Origin: Actinomycetota bacterium
GTDB taxonomy: Bacteria > Actinomycetota > Rubrobacteria > Rubrobacterales > Rubrobacteraceae
Length of the DNA: 64,000 nt
Direction of reading: 5' to 3'
Assembly: GCA_902810695.1 (NCBI GenBank)
Contig: CADDYV010000006.1
Coordinates: 37,415 to 101,414 of the forward strand
Shown here: positions 50,795 through 60,504 of the stretch, piece after piece
Position numbering within the stretch: the stretch's first letter is position 1
Layout of the letters: each line of letters opens with the position of its first letter
Notes under the pieces: model-generated
The model's database searches: none
Told to the model about the DNA's origin: nothing
What the model saw: only the letters and a program-made list of their open reading frames with translations
Made by a program: the position numbers and the translations under genes

Positions 50795-51730
50795 GTGACG
50801 ACCGCAAACGAACAGAGAAAGGCTCGGGGCAAGCGGGTCAGAGGGCTGATAGGAAAATCCGGGGAGTTCCGGAACCCGGAGCGGCGGCTCGCCTACTACA
50901 TGGTCCTGCCCACGCTCCTGATCATCCTGGCCGTGGCGTTCTACCCGGTGGCGGATTCTATATGGCTGAGTCTGCACCAGGCCACCCTGACCGTTACGGG
51001 GCCGTTCGTGGGCTTCAAGAACTATCTCCTGCTGTTCCAGGATTCCGTCTTCCAGCAGGCCCTGGCAAACACTGTGATCTTCACGGTGGCGAGCGTGACT
51101 ATAGAGTTCGTCCTGGGGTTCGCGGTCGCGCTGGCGCTCAACAGACCGTTTAGAGGTAGGGGGTTGGTCAGAGCCGCGGTCCTGATACCGTGGGTGCTCC
51201 CGACGGTAATCTCCGCGGTGATGTGGCGGCTGATGCTGCAAGACCAGATCGGAGTCCTAAGCTACGCCGCCCACGCGCTTGGTCTGGTCCACCAGCCGAT
51301 ACTCCTGAACCACACCTACCTGTTGATCGCCTCCATACTGGTTGACGCATGGCAGACCACACCCTTCATAGCCCTGCTCCTGCTGGCAGGACTGCAGACG
51401 ATCCCCGCCGATGTCTACGAGGCGGCGAGGGTGGACGGGGCGAGTACTGTGCAGCGGTTCCTGCGGATAACCGTGCCACTCTTGAAGCCGACCATCCTGG
51501 TTGCGGTCCTCTTCCGCACCCTCGACGCCTACCGCGTCTACGACCTGTTCTACGGGATGGCCAACCGGCAACTGGAATCCCTTTCCACTTACGTCTATGA
51601 GGGAGTCAGGATCACCCAGCTACAGTTCGCCACGGGTAACGCCGCGGCGGTGTTCATCTTCGTGACTGCGTTCCTGGTCGCCCTCTTCTTCATCAAGGTT
51701 CTCGGGATGCGTACCGCTACGGAGGAGTAG
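50795..51730 (+). CDS. Sugar ABC transporter permease (MalF type)
   Basis: The protein has 311 residues and six membrane segments. YYMVLPTLLIILAVAFYPV starts the domain, and the cytoplasmic EAARVDGASTVQRFLRITVPLLKP block is the EAA loop that docks the ATPase. GTG 50795 follows GGAGG. It pairs with the next permease; the genes are 4 bp apart. No ATPase is encoded near, so a shared MsiK-type subunit is expected. Confidence 0.92.
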   Translation: MTTANEQRKARGKRVRGLIGKSGEFRNPERRLAYYMVLPTLLIILAVAFYPVADSIWLSLHQATLTVTGPFVGFKNYLLLFQDSVFQQALANTVIFTVASVTIEFVLGFAVALALNRPFRGRGLVRAAVLIPWVLPTVISAVMWRLMLQDQIGVLSYAAHALGLVHQPILLNHTYLLIASILVDAWQTTPFIALLLLAGLQTIPADVYEAARVDGASTVQRFLRITVPLLKPTILVAVLFRTLDAYRVYDLFYGMANRQLESLSTYVYEGVRITQLQFATGNAAAVFIFVTAFLVALFFIKVLGMRTATEE

Positions 51731-51734
51731 AAAG

Positions 51735-52595
51735 ATGGCCAGCGCAACAACCACCAGAACAAGGTCGGCCAAGAAGGGACTGGCTGCGGTTCTCTTCTAC
51801 ACGTTCATCGCGCTCATCGTCCTGGTGAGCGTGCTCCCGCTGCTCTGGATCTTCAAGATGAGCATTATCACCAACAGCGAGCTCTTCGCCTCGCCGCCCA
51901 CGATCTGGCCCCAACATCCCACCGGAGCCTCGTGGCGCCAGATCTTTAACAATCCGGGTTTCCTGGGGGCGATAAGGAACAGCGCGATAATATCCGCGCT
52001 CACGACCGTCTTCTGCCTGCTCTTCGGCTCCATGGCGGCGTACGCCATATCCCGCCTGCGGTTTAATTTCAAAGGGTCGGTGCTCACGCTCATCCTGGCG
52101 ATCAGCTTCTTCCCCGGCGTGGCGATAATCGGGCCGCTGTTCAAACAGTTCAGCGAGCTGCACCTGATCAACACCTACTGGTCTGCGATCATCGCCGACA
52201 CAGTCTTCTCTTTGCCACTTACGGTGTGGCTCCTGGTAGCTTTCTTCAAAGAGCTACCCAAAGACCTGGAAGACGCAGCAAAAGTGGATGGAGCAACCAC
52301 CATCCAGGCGCTCTACAAGGTGGTGATTCCCCTCGCGGCGCCAGGGGTGGCTACCACGGCGATCCTGACCTTCATCTACGCCTGGAACGAGTTTCTGTTC
52401 GCCAACACCTTCCTGCTCACCCAGAACACGCAGACGCTGACGGTGGTGATACCGAACTTCGCCACCGTCCACACCGTGGACTACGGGGCCCAGGCCGCCG
52501 CAACCATTGTGGCGACGGTCCCCCTGGTGATACTGGTCCTCATCTTCCAGCGCCGCATCGTCTCGGGGCTCACCGCCGGGGCGGTGAAGGGCTAG
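51735..52595 (+). CDS. Sugar ABC transporter permease (MalG type)
   Basis: The protein has 286 residues and six membrane segments. EDAAKVDGATTIQALYKVVIPLAAPG is the EAA loop, and FIYAWNEFLFANTFL and the C-terminal RRIVSGLTAGAVKG are the MalG/LacG ending. ATG 51735 lies after GGAGGAG. It forms the heterodimeric channel with the permease before it and is followed 33 bp later by the GH4 gene. Confidence 0.93.
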   Translation: MASATTTRTRSAKKGLAAVLFYTFIALIVLVSVLPLLWIFKMSIITNSELFASPPTIWPQHPTGASWRQIFNNPGFLGAIRNSAIISALTTVFCLLFGSMAAYAISRLRFNFKGSVLTLILAISFFPGVAIIGPLFKQFSELHLINTYWSAIIADTVFSLPLTVWLLVAFFKELPKDLEDAAKVDGATTIQALYKVVIPLAAPGVATTAILTFIYAWNEFLFANTFLLTQNTQTLTVVIPNFATVHTVDYGAQAAATIVATVPLVILVLIFQRRIVSGLTAGAVKG

Positions 52596-52628
52596 AAGCA
52601 TTCAAAAACAGAAGGAGGTTCAAGACTT

Positions 52629-53927
52629 TTGGCAAGAATTAAACTGGCGTACATCGGCGGCGGCAGCACCAGGGCTCCGGGCACCATGGCGTCCTTCATC
52701 GAGCAGGGCGAGAACTTCCGCGGTTCTGAGGTGGTGCTGATAGACCTCGACAAAGAGCGGCTGGAGCTCGTCGAGACCCTGGCGCGCAAGATGGCCTCGC
52801 ATAACGGCCTGGATCTCACCGTAACCCACACAACCGACCGCCGCGCCGGTCTCGAAGACTGCGATGCCGTACTCACCAGCTTTCGCCCCGGTGGTTTCGA
52901 GGCCCGCTACGTTGACGAGAGCGTTCCGCTCAAGCATGGTGTGATCGGCCAGGAGACGCAGGGACCCGGCGGCTTCTTCATGGCCCTGCGCTCGATAGCC
53001 GTGATGAAGGAGATCGTCGCGGAGATGGAAGAAGTGTGCCCCCGCGCCCGTCTCTTCAACTACACCAACCCGATCAACATCGTCTCCGAGGCCATCACGC
53101 ACCACTCGGATATCCCCACCGTCTCGCTGTGCGAGGGACCGATAATCTACCCGCGCATGGTGGCGGAAGCCGCCGGGTTGAACCCGGATAAGGTCGAGAC
53201 CGTGATGATCGGGCTGAACCACGCCTCGTGGAGCATCCTCCACCTCTACGACGGGGAGGACATGATCCCGCCGGTGCAAAAAGCGTACGAGCGCAAGAAG
53301 GACAACCCGAAGGCAGATCCCCACGACCTACGCCTGCTGATGCTGGCGTCCATCATGGGATCCATACCGGTCGAGTACTTCCAGTATTACTATTTCAAGG
53401 ACGAGATACTCGCCGAACTGCAGGCGAAACCCACCACGCGCTCTCAGGACATCATGGCCTCCGTTCCCGACTACTGGGAGCACTACAGAGAGCAGGCAAA
53501 CTCCGACGCCCCCTCGCTCGACCCGGCCCGCTCGCGCGGCGGCATACACGAGCTGGAGCTGGCCATAGACGTCATGGACGCCATCTTCAACGACCGCAAA
53601 GAGGTCTGGCCGGTCAACGTGCCCAACAAGGGCGCCATAGCCAACTTCCCCGACGACCTGGTAGTAGAGGTACCTGGATACGTGGACAAGAACGGCATAG
53701 TCCCCATCGCCGCAGGCCGCCTGCCGCAGCAGGTATCCGGGCTGGTCGAGATGCTGGGCGAGTACCAGGCGCTGGCGGCGGAAGCCGCCTGGAGCGGGAC
53801 CCGCAGGGAGGGGATCCAGGCTCTCGCCAGCAACCCGCTGGTCACCTCGCTCACCAAGGCGGAGGCAATCTACGACGAGATGGCTTCCGCCCTGAAAGAC
53901 TACCTGCCCGCGCGCCTGCTGCGATAG
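52629..53927 (+). CDS. GH4 glycosidase with CEGP motif
   Basis: The protein has 432 residues. KLAYIGGGSTRAPG (NAD+ motif), FNYTNPINIVSEA, SLCEGPI (Cys about residue 170) and VMIGLNHASWSIL identify GH4. The motif is CEGP, not the CN-P of 6-phospho-beta-glucosidases nor the CHxx of alpha-glycosidases, so I cannot assign a known specificity. It lies in an operon with an importer, NagB and a hexosamine-kinase-like protein, which suggests cleavage of an amino-sugar oligosaccharide inside the cell. TTG 52629 has GAAGGAGG upstream. NAD+ and Mn2+ dependence is inferred from the family. Confidence 0.85.
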   Translation: MARIKLAYIGGGSTRAPGTMASFIEQGENFRGSEVVLIDLDKERLELVETLARKMASHNGLDLTVTHTTDRRAGLEDCDAVLTSFRPGGFEARYVDESVPLKHGVIGQETQGPGGFFMALRSIAVMKEIVAEMEEVCPRARLFNYTNPINIVSEAITHHSDIPTVSLCEGPIIYPRMVAEAAGLNPDKVETVMIGLNHASWSILHLYDGEDMIPPVQKAYERKKDNPKADPHDLRLLMLASIMGSIPVEYFQYYYFKDEILAELQAKPTTRSQDIMASVPDYWEHYREQANSDAPSLDPARSRGGIHELELAIDVMDAIFNDRKEVWPVNVPNKGAIANFPDDLVVEVPGYVDKNGIVPIAAGRLPQQVSGLVEMLGEYQALAAEAAWSGTRREGIQALASNPLVTSLTKAEAIYDEMASALKDYLPARLLR

Positions 53928-53949
53928 CTATGGCAAAAGGAGGGGTTTA

Positions 53950-54687
53950 TTGGTGCGTTTGATCCTGACGGAAGACTACGAAGCTCTGTGCCGTAGCGGG
54001 GCAGATTTCCTGGCCGGCGTGATCGCCGCGAAGCCAGATGCTGCGGTGGTGTTCCCGACCGGTGAGACCCCGATGGGCATCTACCGTGAGCTAGCCGAAA
54101 GACTCCGACGCGGAGAGATCGACGCCACGAGGCTGCGTGTCTTCCAGCTCGATGAGTACCTCGGCATTCCACCCGACGACCACAGATCACTCTTCCGCTG
54201 GATGGAAAGCGCGCTCATCAGCCCTCTCGGGATACCCATGACCAATGTGGTGCGGCTGTCTGTCAACTCCTCTGACCCCGAAGCTGCGTGCCAGGCTTAC
54301 GACGAGGCAGTGAGGGCGGTGGGGGGCCTGGACCTCAGCGTGCTGGGATTGGGGCCCAACGGGCATCTGGGATTCAACGAACCACCCTCCAAACCCGATT
54401 CAACGACCCGTGTGGTCGAACTGACCGAGGAGAGCATATACAGCAACGCCCGTTATTGGGGAGCTAGAGACCGCGTACCGCGCAGGGCGATAACAGCGGG
54501 CATGGATGTTCTGCTGTCCGCCCGACAGGTGTTACTGGTGGTCTCTGGGGAACACAAGCGCGACATCCTGCACCGTGCCCTGGAAGGTCCGGTTACTCCC
54601 GATGTGCCCGCTTCCTACCTGCAACTGGTGCCCGACGTAACCGTCCTCGCCGACAGGGTCGCCTGGGGTCCGGAGCGGGTGCGCTAG
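53950..54687 (+). CDS. nagB: Glucosamine-6-phosphate deaminase
   Basis: The protein has 245 residues. FPTGETPMGIYRELA, VFQLDEYLGIPPDDHRSLFR and GLGPNGHLGFNEPPSK are the NagB/SugarP isomerase signatures, including the catalytic Asp and His. It turns glucosamine-6-phosphate into fructose-6-phosphate and ammonia. The start is TTG 53950 or GTG 53953 after AAAAGGAGGGG. It sits between the GH4 gene and the kinase gene and shares the operon with the ROK regulator and the importer. No NagA deacetylase gene is present in the window. Confidence 0.94.
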   Translation: MVRLILTEDYEALCRSGADFLAGVIAAKPDAAVVFPTGETPMGIYRELAERLRRGEIDATRLRVFQLDEYLGIPPDDHRSLFRWMESALISPLGIPMTNVVRLSVNSSDPEAACQAYDEAVRAVGGLDLSVLGLGPNGHLGFNEPPSKPDSTTRVVELTEESIYSNARYWGARDRVPRRAITAGMDVLLSARQVLLVVSGEHKRDILHRALEGPVTPDVPASYLQLVPDVTVLADRVAWGPERVR

Positions 54688-54701
54688 CCGAAACTCCAGA
54701 T

Positions 54702-55688
54702 ATGCGATACGTTCTCGGAGTTGATGCGGGCAATACCAAAACGGTAGCTCTGGTCGCACGTCTCGATGGCACCATCCTCGGTACAGGCCGGGGCGGCTGC
54801 GGAGACATCTATGAAGCCGGCACCGCTGACGTTGCACTCACCACCATCGAGAACGCCGTTACAAGCGCCTTAAAGGAGGCGAAGGTTGAACGTGAAGATC
54901 TTGTCGCCGGAGGGTTCAGCATGGCCGGTGCCGACTGGCCTGAAGACTATGAATTTCTCTGGAAGGAGATGAGCCGTCGGGGTTTCGGAAAACACGTAGT
55001 TATCGTCAACGACGCCGTGGGCGCGCTGCGCGCCGGTTCGCCCGATGGAACAGGGGTTTCGATAGTTTGCGGGACATATGTCGCGATCGGCGCGCGTGCG
55101 CCGGACGGTCGCACCTGGCACCATAGCTGGTGGCTCCAGTCCGGGGGCGCCCGCGAGCTGGGAACAAGAACCCTGCACGCTGTCTACCGCGCCGAGTTGG
55201 GAATAGGCTCGCCCACCGCTCTGACGGGAAAGATACTGGAGTTCTTCGGAAGACAGAGCGTGGAAGAGGTGCTGCATATGCTCACCGCGCGTGAGGGCAA
55301 ACGATCTGTGGACGTAGGCAGGCTCGCGCGAGTCCTGCTGGATGCCGCGCAAGAAGGTGATGTTACTGCAGAGCGCATCGTGCGAGAGCACGGCACCATG
55401 CTCGGTGAGTATGCCCTGGCGGCTGCACGCCGCGTGGGCATCGAACGCTCCCCGATAACATTGGTGCTGGCAGGCGGGGTGTTCCGACATCCGTCTCGCT
55501 TGCATGTTGATTCCATCGTTGCCCGCATGCGCGAGCAGGCCCCCCAGGTTCGCATCGTCCATAGTAGATTCGAGCCTGGTGTGGGTGCGCTGTTTATCGC
55601 CCTGGAACGAGCAGGAGTTGCCGTAGATAAACGCTTACTGACCCGCCTGACCGACTCTATGCCGTCAACCGCGCTGTTTGCGACATGA
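54702..55688 (+). CDS. BadF/BadG/BcrA/BcrD ATPase family kinase (N-acetylglucosamine kinase-like)
   Basis: The protein has 328 residues. YVLGVDAGNTKTVALVARLDG (phosphate 1), VNDAVGALRAG, SIVCGTYVAIGARAPDG (phosphate 2) and LVLAGGVFRHPSRLH (adenosine) are the actin-like ATPase motifs of the BadF family, of which the human N-acetylglucosamine kinase type is a member. It starts 14 bp after nagB, so a hexosamine kinase making the NagB substrate is the natural reading. There is no strong ribosome binding site; coupling with nagB is likely. Confidence 0.87.
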   Translation: MRYVLGVDAGNTKTVALVARLDGTILGTGRGGCGDIYEAGTADVALTTIENAVTSALKEAKVEREDLVAGGFSMAGADWPEDYEFLWKEMSRRGFGKHVVIVNDAVGALRAGSPDGTGVSIVCGTYVAIGARAPDGRTWHHSWWLQSGGARELGTRTLHAVYRAELGIGSPTALTGKILEFFGRQSVEEVLHMLTAREGKRSVDVGRLARVLLDAAQEGDVTAERIVREHGTMLGEYALAAARRVGIERSPITLVLAGGVFRHPSRLHVDSIVARMREQAPQVRIVHSRFEPGVGALFIALERAGVAVDKRLLTRLTDSMPSTALFAT

Positions 55689-55755
55689 CCGATAGCGTGC
55701 GTTTGTGACTGCCAGGACAAGCTTTTGCGGACCTTCCGAACTTCCCAGGCTGAGC

Positions 55756-57867
55756 TTACTGACCGAGCTTCCGGTAGTCTACTTTGTATAGCTCGTATCT
55801 TTTGCTCGGGGTGTGCAGCCGGGAAAAGGCGGATATGTGCTGGAGTTGTTTGTTCATGGGAGAGCGGGCGTAGACCATCAGGTAATCCACCTTGTAGTGG
55901 CGCAGTATCCGATACGCCTCCTTGAATGAGGGTCCGGAGAAGAACTTCCGCACGGCGAGATCTCCCCGGGGAACCGGGATCTTCTTTCCCGCGTGCTTTT
56001 CGAGGGAAGACAGATTATTGAGGAGTAGCTTGCCTCTCATGCTCACCACGTTCAGCTTCGACGAGTACGCCGGAATGGCCGTGTTCTCCGGGTCCGGCGC
56101 GAGGACGACACCGGGCCTGTGAAGGTTGTGCTGCATCCACATGAAAATGGGGTCGAAGGGGAAGCTCTTCTTGCTCTGCGGGGCAATATTCGTCGCATAG
56201 ACCTCGCTGGTTTTGGACACGAAGTTCGGGGAAACGGCGGCGGTCAGCGCCAGCACCGCAACGAGCGGCAGAACCAGCGCCGTGCGGGGCGCGAGCCCGG
56301 ATTTCTCCAGCCCCACCCGGGCGTAGCCCATGAGCTCCCAGACCATCCAGCCGAGCGTCAGGATGGCTGCCGGGGGGATGGGCCACGAGAGGCGCCACAA
56401 CTGCCCGGGGACGATAACGTGATTCCCCAAGAACGTGGCGACCGGTGGGACGTAGATCAGGAACGCCGTGAGCAAGAGCATCCCCAGAAGCAACTGGGCG
56501 GCCAGGCTACGTCGCACGCGCCAGATCAAAAACGGCACGCCGACCAGGTACGAGACCAGTATCGCGGGTTCCAGGATGACCGAGGGGTGCATCATGTACA
56601 TGCCATCTCCGAGCACGTAGATGTGCTTCCAGTCCTGCCTGACGAACACCATGTTGGCAAGAACCTCGGGGTTCGAGCCGTTTATGTCGGCGGAGTACAG
56701 CGCGGAGGAAGGGGAGCCGCCCGTCGCCAGGGTGTACAGCGTCGGGATGATAATGACGCTTATTCCGGCCAGCCCCAGGCCCGCCATGCCCGTCCACGCC
56801 TCTTTTCGCCGCCGGTTCAACGCGAGATGGATGAGACAGAGCCCGGCCATAGAGAGACCGAGGATCGCCAGCCCGATCGGGTGCATGGTCACGATCGCCC
56901 AGCAGAAGAACACGAACAATCCCAGATACCGCCGCTTCCTGCTCTCCAGGTAGGTTACGGCGGCGCAGAGAGCGACGGGCAGAAAGATGAACCGGGCGAC
57001 GAACTTGTCTTCGGCTATGCGGCCGATGAACTCTCCGCCGAAGGTAAAGATCGAAGGGTCGAGGTTCGCCATGAAAAACAGCGCGTAGAGACATCCGGCG
57101 AAAAGCGCCGCCCCCTCGCTCTTCAACAGCGTGCGCGCCAGGGCGTAGAACGCCAGCAGAGAGACGACGACGAGCACCGGAGCCAGGTACTTGAGCACCA
57201 TCAGGACAGGATCCACGCCCGAGATCTTCGAGAGCGCGGCCTGCTCCAGAAGCCAGCCGTCAACCTTCACGCGCGAGAGGGCGCCGATCTTGTGGCCGAA
57301 GTACGGCTCGTGGAGGGCCAGTTTCTTCGCGTCGAGAAACTCCCGCACCCACGCCAGATAGACCCAGATGTCCCCATAGATGTCGGGGACTTTTACGCTG
57401 GAAACCAGCCCGAGCGCCATGCTGAGCGAGAGAAAGGGGCCCCAGAGCAGCCAGCCGGAGGAATTGTCATTAGAAGGTTCCGCTTCTTCTGCCGATGGTC
57501 TCCAGAGGAACACCTTGACCAGAGCTGCTATCAGGAGTGCCGCCAAAACGGCGCCCGCCAGCTCGAGGTATACCTCGATGTCCTGGTGCAGGATAAGCAT
57601 GGGGACGGCCAGAAGCCCGAAGATGCCGCCGCTGATCGCGAACGCCATAGGCACCAGGGCTGCTCCCGAAAGACGCCTGTCCAGAATCCAGTGCGAGAGC
57701 AGCAATCCAGGGGCCAGAAACAGGAAAAGCGTGCTCGCGAAGGGGATCAGGGGGAACTTCTCGACGGCATCCCTTAGCGGACCGACGAGCATCAGGGCTA
57801 TGAGGCTCGGCACTACGATCCGAGTCTCTAGCAACTGAAAACGGCGGAAATTTTTATCTTTTCCCAA
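55756..57867 (-). CDS. Large polytopic membrane protein, glycosyltransferase-like
   Basis: This protein has 703 residues with about 12 hydrophobic segments in the first 560 and a soluble C-terminal domain (VLAPDPENTAIPAYSSKLNVVSMRG, FKEAYRILRHYKVDYLMVYARSP). The layout is that of actinobacterial membrane GT-C-like proteins (DUF6541/PMT-type). TTG 57867 follows AAGAAGGATC; longer in-frame starts to 58002 have no such site. Sequences near residues 170-190 hold the acidic loop KVPDIYGDIWVYLAWV, perhaps the catalytic region. It belongs with the following glycan genes. Confidence 0.75.
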   Translation of the reverse strand: MGKDKNFRRFQLLETRIVVPSLIALMLVGPLRDAVEKFPLIPFASTLFLFLAPGLLLSHWILDRRLSGAALVPMAFAISGGIFGLLAVPMLILHQDIEVYLELAGAVLAALLIAALVKVFLWRPSAEEAEPSNDNSSGWLLWGPFLSLSMALGLVSSVKVPDIYGDIWVYLAWVREFLDAKKLALHEPYFGHKIGALSRVKVDGWLLEQAALSKISGVDPVLMVLKYLAPVLVVVSLLAFYALARTLLKSEGAALFAGCLYALFFMANLDPSIFTFGGEFIGRIAEDKFVARFIFLPVALCAAVTYLESRKRRYLGLFVFFCWAIVTMHPIGLAILGLSMAGLCLIHLALNRRRKEAWTGMAGLGLAGISVIIIPTLYTLATGGSPSSALYSADINGSNPEVLANMVFVRQDWKHIYVLGDGMYMMHPSVILEPAILVSYLVGVPFLIWRVRRSLAAQLLLGMLLLTAFLIYVPPVATFLGNHVIVPGQLWRLSWPIPPAAILTLGWMVWELMGYARVGLEKSGLAPRTALVLPLVAVLALTAAVSPNFVSKTSEVYATNIAPQSKKSFPFDPIFMWMQHNLHRPGVVLAPDPENTAIPAYSSKLNVVSMRGKLLLNNLSSLEKHAGKKIPVPRGDLAVRKFFSGPSFKEAYRILRHYKVDYLMVYARSPMNKQLQHISAFSRLHTPSKRYELYKVDYRKLGQ

Positions 57868-58110
57868 GCCGATCCTTCTTTCTATACGATGCAGCCACCC
57901 GGCACGAGCACCCTGCGAACGCCCGTGCCTGGAGTTGGTATCGGGACCGGATGGCCCAGCACGGAGATAGTTTACAGCCTTTTTCTCGACGGGGAGTGGC
58001 AAAAGAAACCCCTTCGATGCGGTGGTAAACTGCTCCCTCGTGCGCTAAACAAAGGAAGGCAAGTAAGGTAGATTGCGGGGTGCGCGTTCGGTCCCGCCTG
58101 GGAGGAGGTT

Positions 58111-59139
58111 ATGAACTGGCTTGTCACCGGAGGCTGTGGTTTCATAGGTTCCTCCTTCGTCAGATCGCTTGTGAAAGAGGGCGGCCACGCCGTCCGGGTC
58201 GTTGATAACCTGACCGTCGGTACGCGCGAGGATCTGGCCGCTGCGTGCGATTTCGTCGAGAGCACGGCAGCCGAGGTCGGGCGCATGCCCGATTCCCCCG
58301 GCTCTCCGCCCGTCGAGCTGGTCGCGGGTGACATACTCGACGAGGAGCTGGCGTTGTGGGTCTCCGAGGGGGCGGATGTGATCGTGCACCTCGCGGCGAA
58401 TACGGGCGTGGCACCCTCGGTAGAGAACCCCCGCCGGGACTGTCTCGCGAACGTCATCGGCATCCTCAACTACCTGGAAGCGGCGCGGCACAGGGACGTA
58501 AAGAGGTTCGTCTTCGCCTCCAGCGGCGCGGCGGTGGGGGAAGTAGAACCCCCGATCCACGAGGAGATGCCGCCCCATCCCGTCTCTCCCTACGGGGCGA
58601 GCAAGCTCTCCGGTGAGGCTTACTGCTCCGCCTACTTCCGCACCTTCGGCATCGAGACGGTCGCGTTGCGCTTCGGCAACGTCTACGGGCCGGGATCCAA
58701 CCACAAAAGCAGCGCCGTCGCCAAGTTCATCAAGCGGGCGATGAATAAAGAGGTGCTGGAGATCTACGGAGATGGCACCCAGACCCGCGACTTCATCTAC
58801 ATCGAGGACCTGATCCGCGCCATAAAGCTCGCGGCTACCGTGGAAGGGGTGGGCGGGGAGGTCTTCCAGATCGCCACCAACGCCGAGACCACTGTGCAGG
58901 AGATGGTAGACAAGCTCGTGCCTGTCATGTTCGAGGCCGGGCTTGGGAATGCGGAAGTCCGCTACACGAGCCCGCGCAAGGGAGATGTTATGCGCAACTA
59001 CTCCGACACCTCCAAGGCCAGGCGCATGCTCGGGTGGCAATCCGAGGTGAACCTCGACGAGGGACTGAGGCGCACGGTAGAGTGGTTCGTCAGCGGAGGA
59101 GCGAACCTCAGCGGATCCTCCTCTAGGGACTCGGCCTGA
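58111..59139 (+). CDS. NAD-dependent sugar-nucleotide epimerase/dehydratase
   Basis: The protein has 342 residues. NWLVTGGCGFIGSSFVRSL (NAD motif), VHLAANTGV, SSGAAVGEVE and the catalytic YGASK (Tyr-x3-Lys) fit extended SDR sugar-nucleotide epimerases of the UDP-glucose 4-epimerase/WbpP type. ATG 58111 lies after GGGAGGAGG. It provides an activated sugar for the surrounding glycan genes. Its end overlaps the convergent flippase gene by 17 bp. The exact substrate is not determined by the visible motifs. Confidence 0.9.
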   Translation: MNWLVTGGCGFIGSSFVRSLVKEGGHAVRVVDNLTVGTREDLAAACDFVESTAAEVGRMPDSPGSPPVELVAGDILDEELALWVSEGADVIVHLAANTGVAPSVENPRRDCLANVIGILNYLEAARHRDVKRFVFASSGAAVGEVEPPIHEEMPPHPVSPYGASKLSGEAYCSAYFRTFGIETVALRFGNVYGPGSNHKSSAVAKFIKRAMNKEVLEIYGDGTQTRDFIYIEDLIRAIKLAATVEGVGGEVFQIATNAETTVQEMVDKLVPVMFEAGLGNAEVRYTSPRKGDVMRNYSDTSKARRMLGWQSEVNLDEGLRRTVEWFVSGGANLSGSSSRDSA

Positions 59140-60427
59140 CGCTGCCAGAACGACCTCGCACCAGCAGGTAGAACGCGGCCTGGAAGATCGCGACGGAGAT
59201 CATACCCGCAAGAAGAGATTCCGAGATCCTGTAGCTGATGCTCGTCTGCAACAACGCCAGGCACACGGCGGAGACGGGTAGACCCAGAACCCAGGCCACA
59301 GCGGCGAAGCGGGTGAGGTTGCGGGCGAAGAGCGCCTGGTTGAGCATGTCGCAGATGAGGTAGAAGGCTGCGAGGGCAGCGAGCATTACCAGCACCTCAC
59401 GACTCGCGTTGAAACCGGGACCGGCGAACAGCTTGACTGCCCATTCGCCAAGCGGCCAAGTCCCCGCTACCATCAGGACTCCTACGAAGCTTATGAGCCC
59501 CAGAGCACGGGCCACGAACCGGTCGAATGCTCTTCGCCCTCCGGTAGCGAGGACGCGGCTGGCGTGAGGCAGCAGGCTCTCGACGGCGGGGCTCAGTACG
59601 TACTGGGGGACGCGGGTAAGAATGAGAGAGGCGGTGAACACGCTCACCTGGGATCTGGTGCCTCCAAGGATGCTCACCAGAAGAGGACCGCCGTTGGCAA
59701 ATATCTGGGCGCAGGCCATGCATGCGAGCACCGGACCGGCGAAGCGGGCGGCTTTGATGGCGCTAAAAGGCTCTCCCGGATGTTCGGGTTCACTAACCGG
59801 CGCGGGCCGGACTGCCAGAACCCCGATGAGCGGCGCGACGATGATGGCGATGGCGGGGCCTGCCACCCCGATCCCGGCGAGGAGAAGGATGGCGGCGATG
59901 ATGAGCCGGCCCGTTTGCTCCGCTACGAGCTGGCCGCCCAGCCTGGAGAACTGCCTGTGCCCGTTGAAGATGCCGCGCCGGAAATACTCCGGCGCGTAGG
60001 CGGCCACAGCGGCGATAAAGGCTACGGTGAGCCAGAAGTTGCCCTGGAAGATACCTCTGCTTAGCAGGGGGCTCAGGGCGAGCGCCACGAGCACGAAGAC
60101 CGCCAGAAGACCGATCTGCCAGCGTCTCACCGAAGCTACCACCGGTCGCCAGTCGTGGCCCTTTGTCTCCCGCTCTGATACGTAACGCCCCAGGGTCTGG
60201 GTTCCGGCGATCCAGAGCACCTGCACGGTCAGGAAGGTCGCCGACCACAACAGCGCGAGCGGCGCATACCCCTGCTTGCCCAGCACGTGCGTCGAGAGGC
60301 TCTGAAAGCCGTAGGTCATCACGCCGGAGATGCCGAGCGAGACCACGACGTAGGCACTCCCGGCACCCACCCCTTGCTGGCGGGATTTGAGGATGCCTCT
60401 CAGGTTCTGCACGGTCTGGTTACGCAT
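59123..60427 (-). CDS. Polysaccharide flippase (MATE/Wzx-like)
   Basis: This 434-residue membrane protein has 12 or so hydrophobic segments (VVVSLGISGVMTYGFQSLS, SATFLTVQVLWIAGTQTLGRY, VLACMACAQIFANGGPLL). The pattern is of the oligosaccharidyl-lipid flippase superfamily. The start, ATG 60427, is TGCGTAACC-context with a weak site. It would move a lipid-linked sugar across the membrane, with the epimerase and GT2 next to it. Direct homology to a named Wzx cannot be shown from the sequence alone. Confidence 0.84.
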   Translation of the reverse strand: MRNQTVQNLRGILKSRQQGVGAGSAYVVVSLGISGVMTYGFQSLSTHVLGKQGYAPLALLWSATFLTVQVLWIAGTQTLGRYVSERETKGHDWRPVVASVRRWQIGLLAVFVLVALALSPLLSRGIFQGNFWLTVAFIAAVAAYAPEYFRRGIFNGHRQFSRLGGQLVAEQTGRLIIAAILLLAGIGVAGPAIAIIVAPLIGVLAVRPAPVSEPEHPGEPFSAIKAARFAGPVLACMACAQIFANGGPLLVSILGGTRSQVSVFTASLILTRVPQYVLSPAVESLLPHASRVLATGGRRAFDRFVARALGLISFVGVLMVAGTWPLGEWAVKLFAGPGFNASREVLVMLAALAAFYLICDMLNQALFARNLTRFAAVAWVLGLPVSAVCLALLQTSISYRISESLLAGMISVAIFQAAFYLLVRGRSGSVRPSP

Positions 60428-60504
60428 CGAAGTTCAAGGATAACACCGGATGACACGCAGCAGTTTCTGGGAAATGAGCGTTGAATTTAGGAGAGACCCC
60501 GCCC

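Noticed and set aside
56119..57777. Open frame of 552 codons on the plus strand
   Set aside because: It lies antisense within the membrane protein gene; it is rich in charged, low-information residues without domain motifs, as is typical of antisense frames in high-GC DNA.
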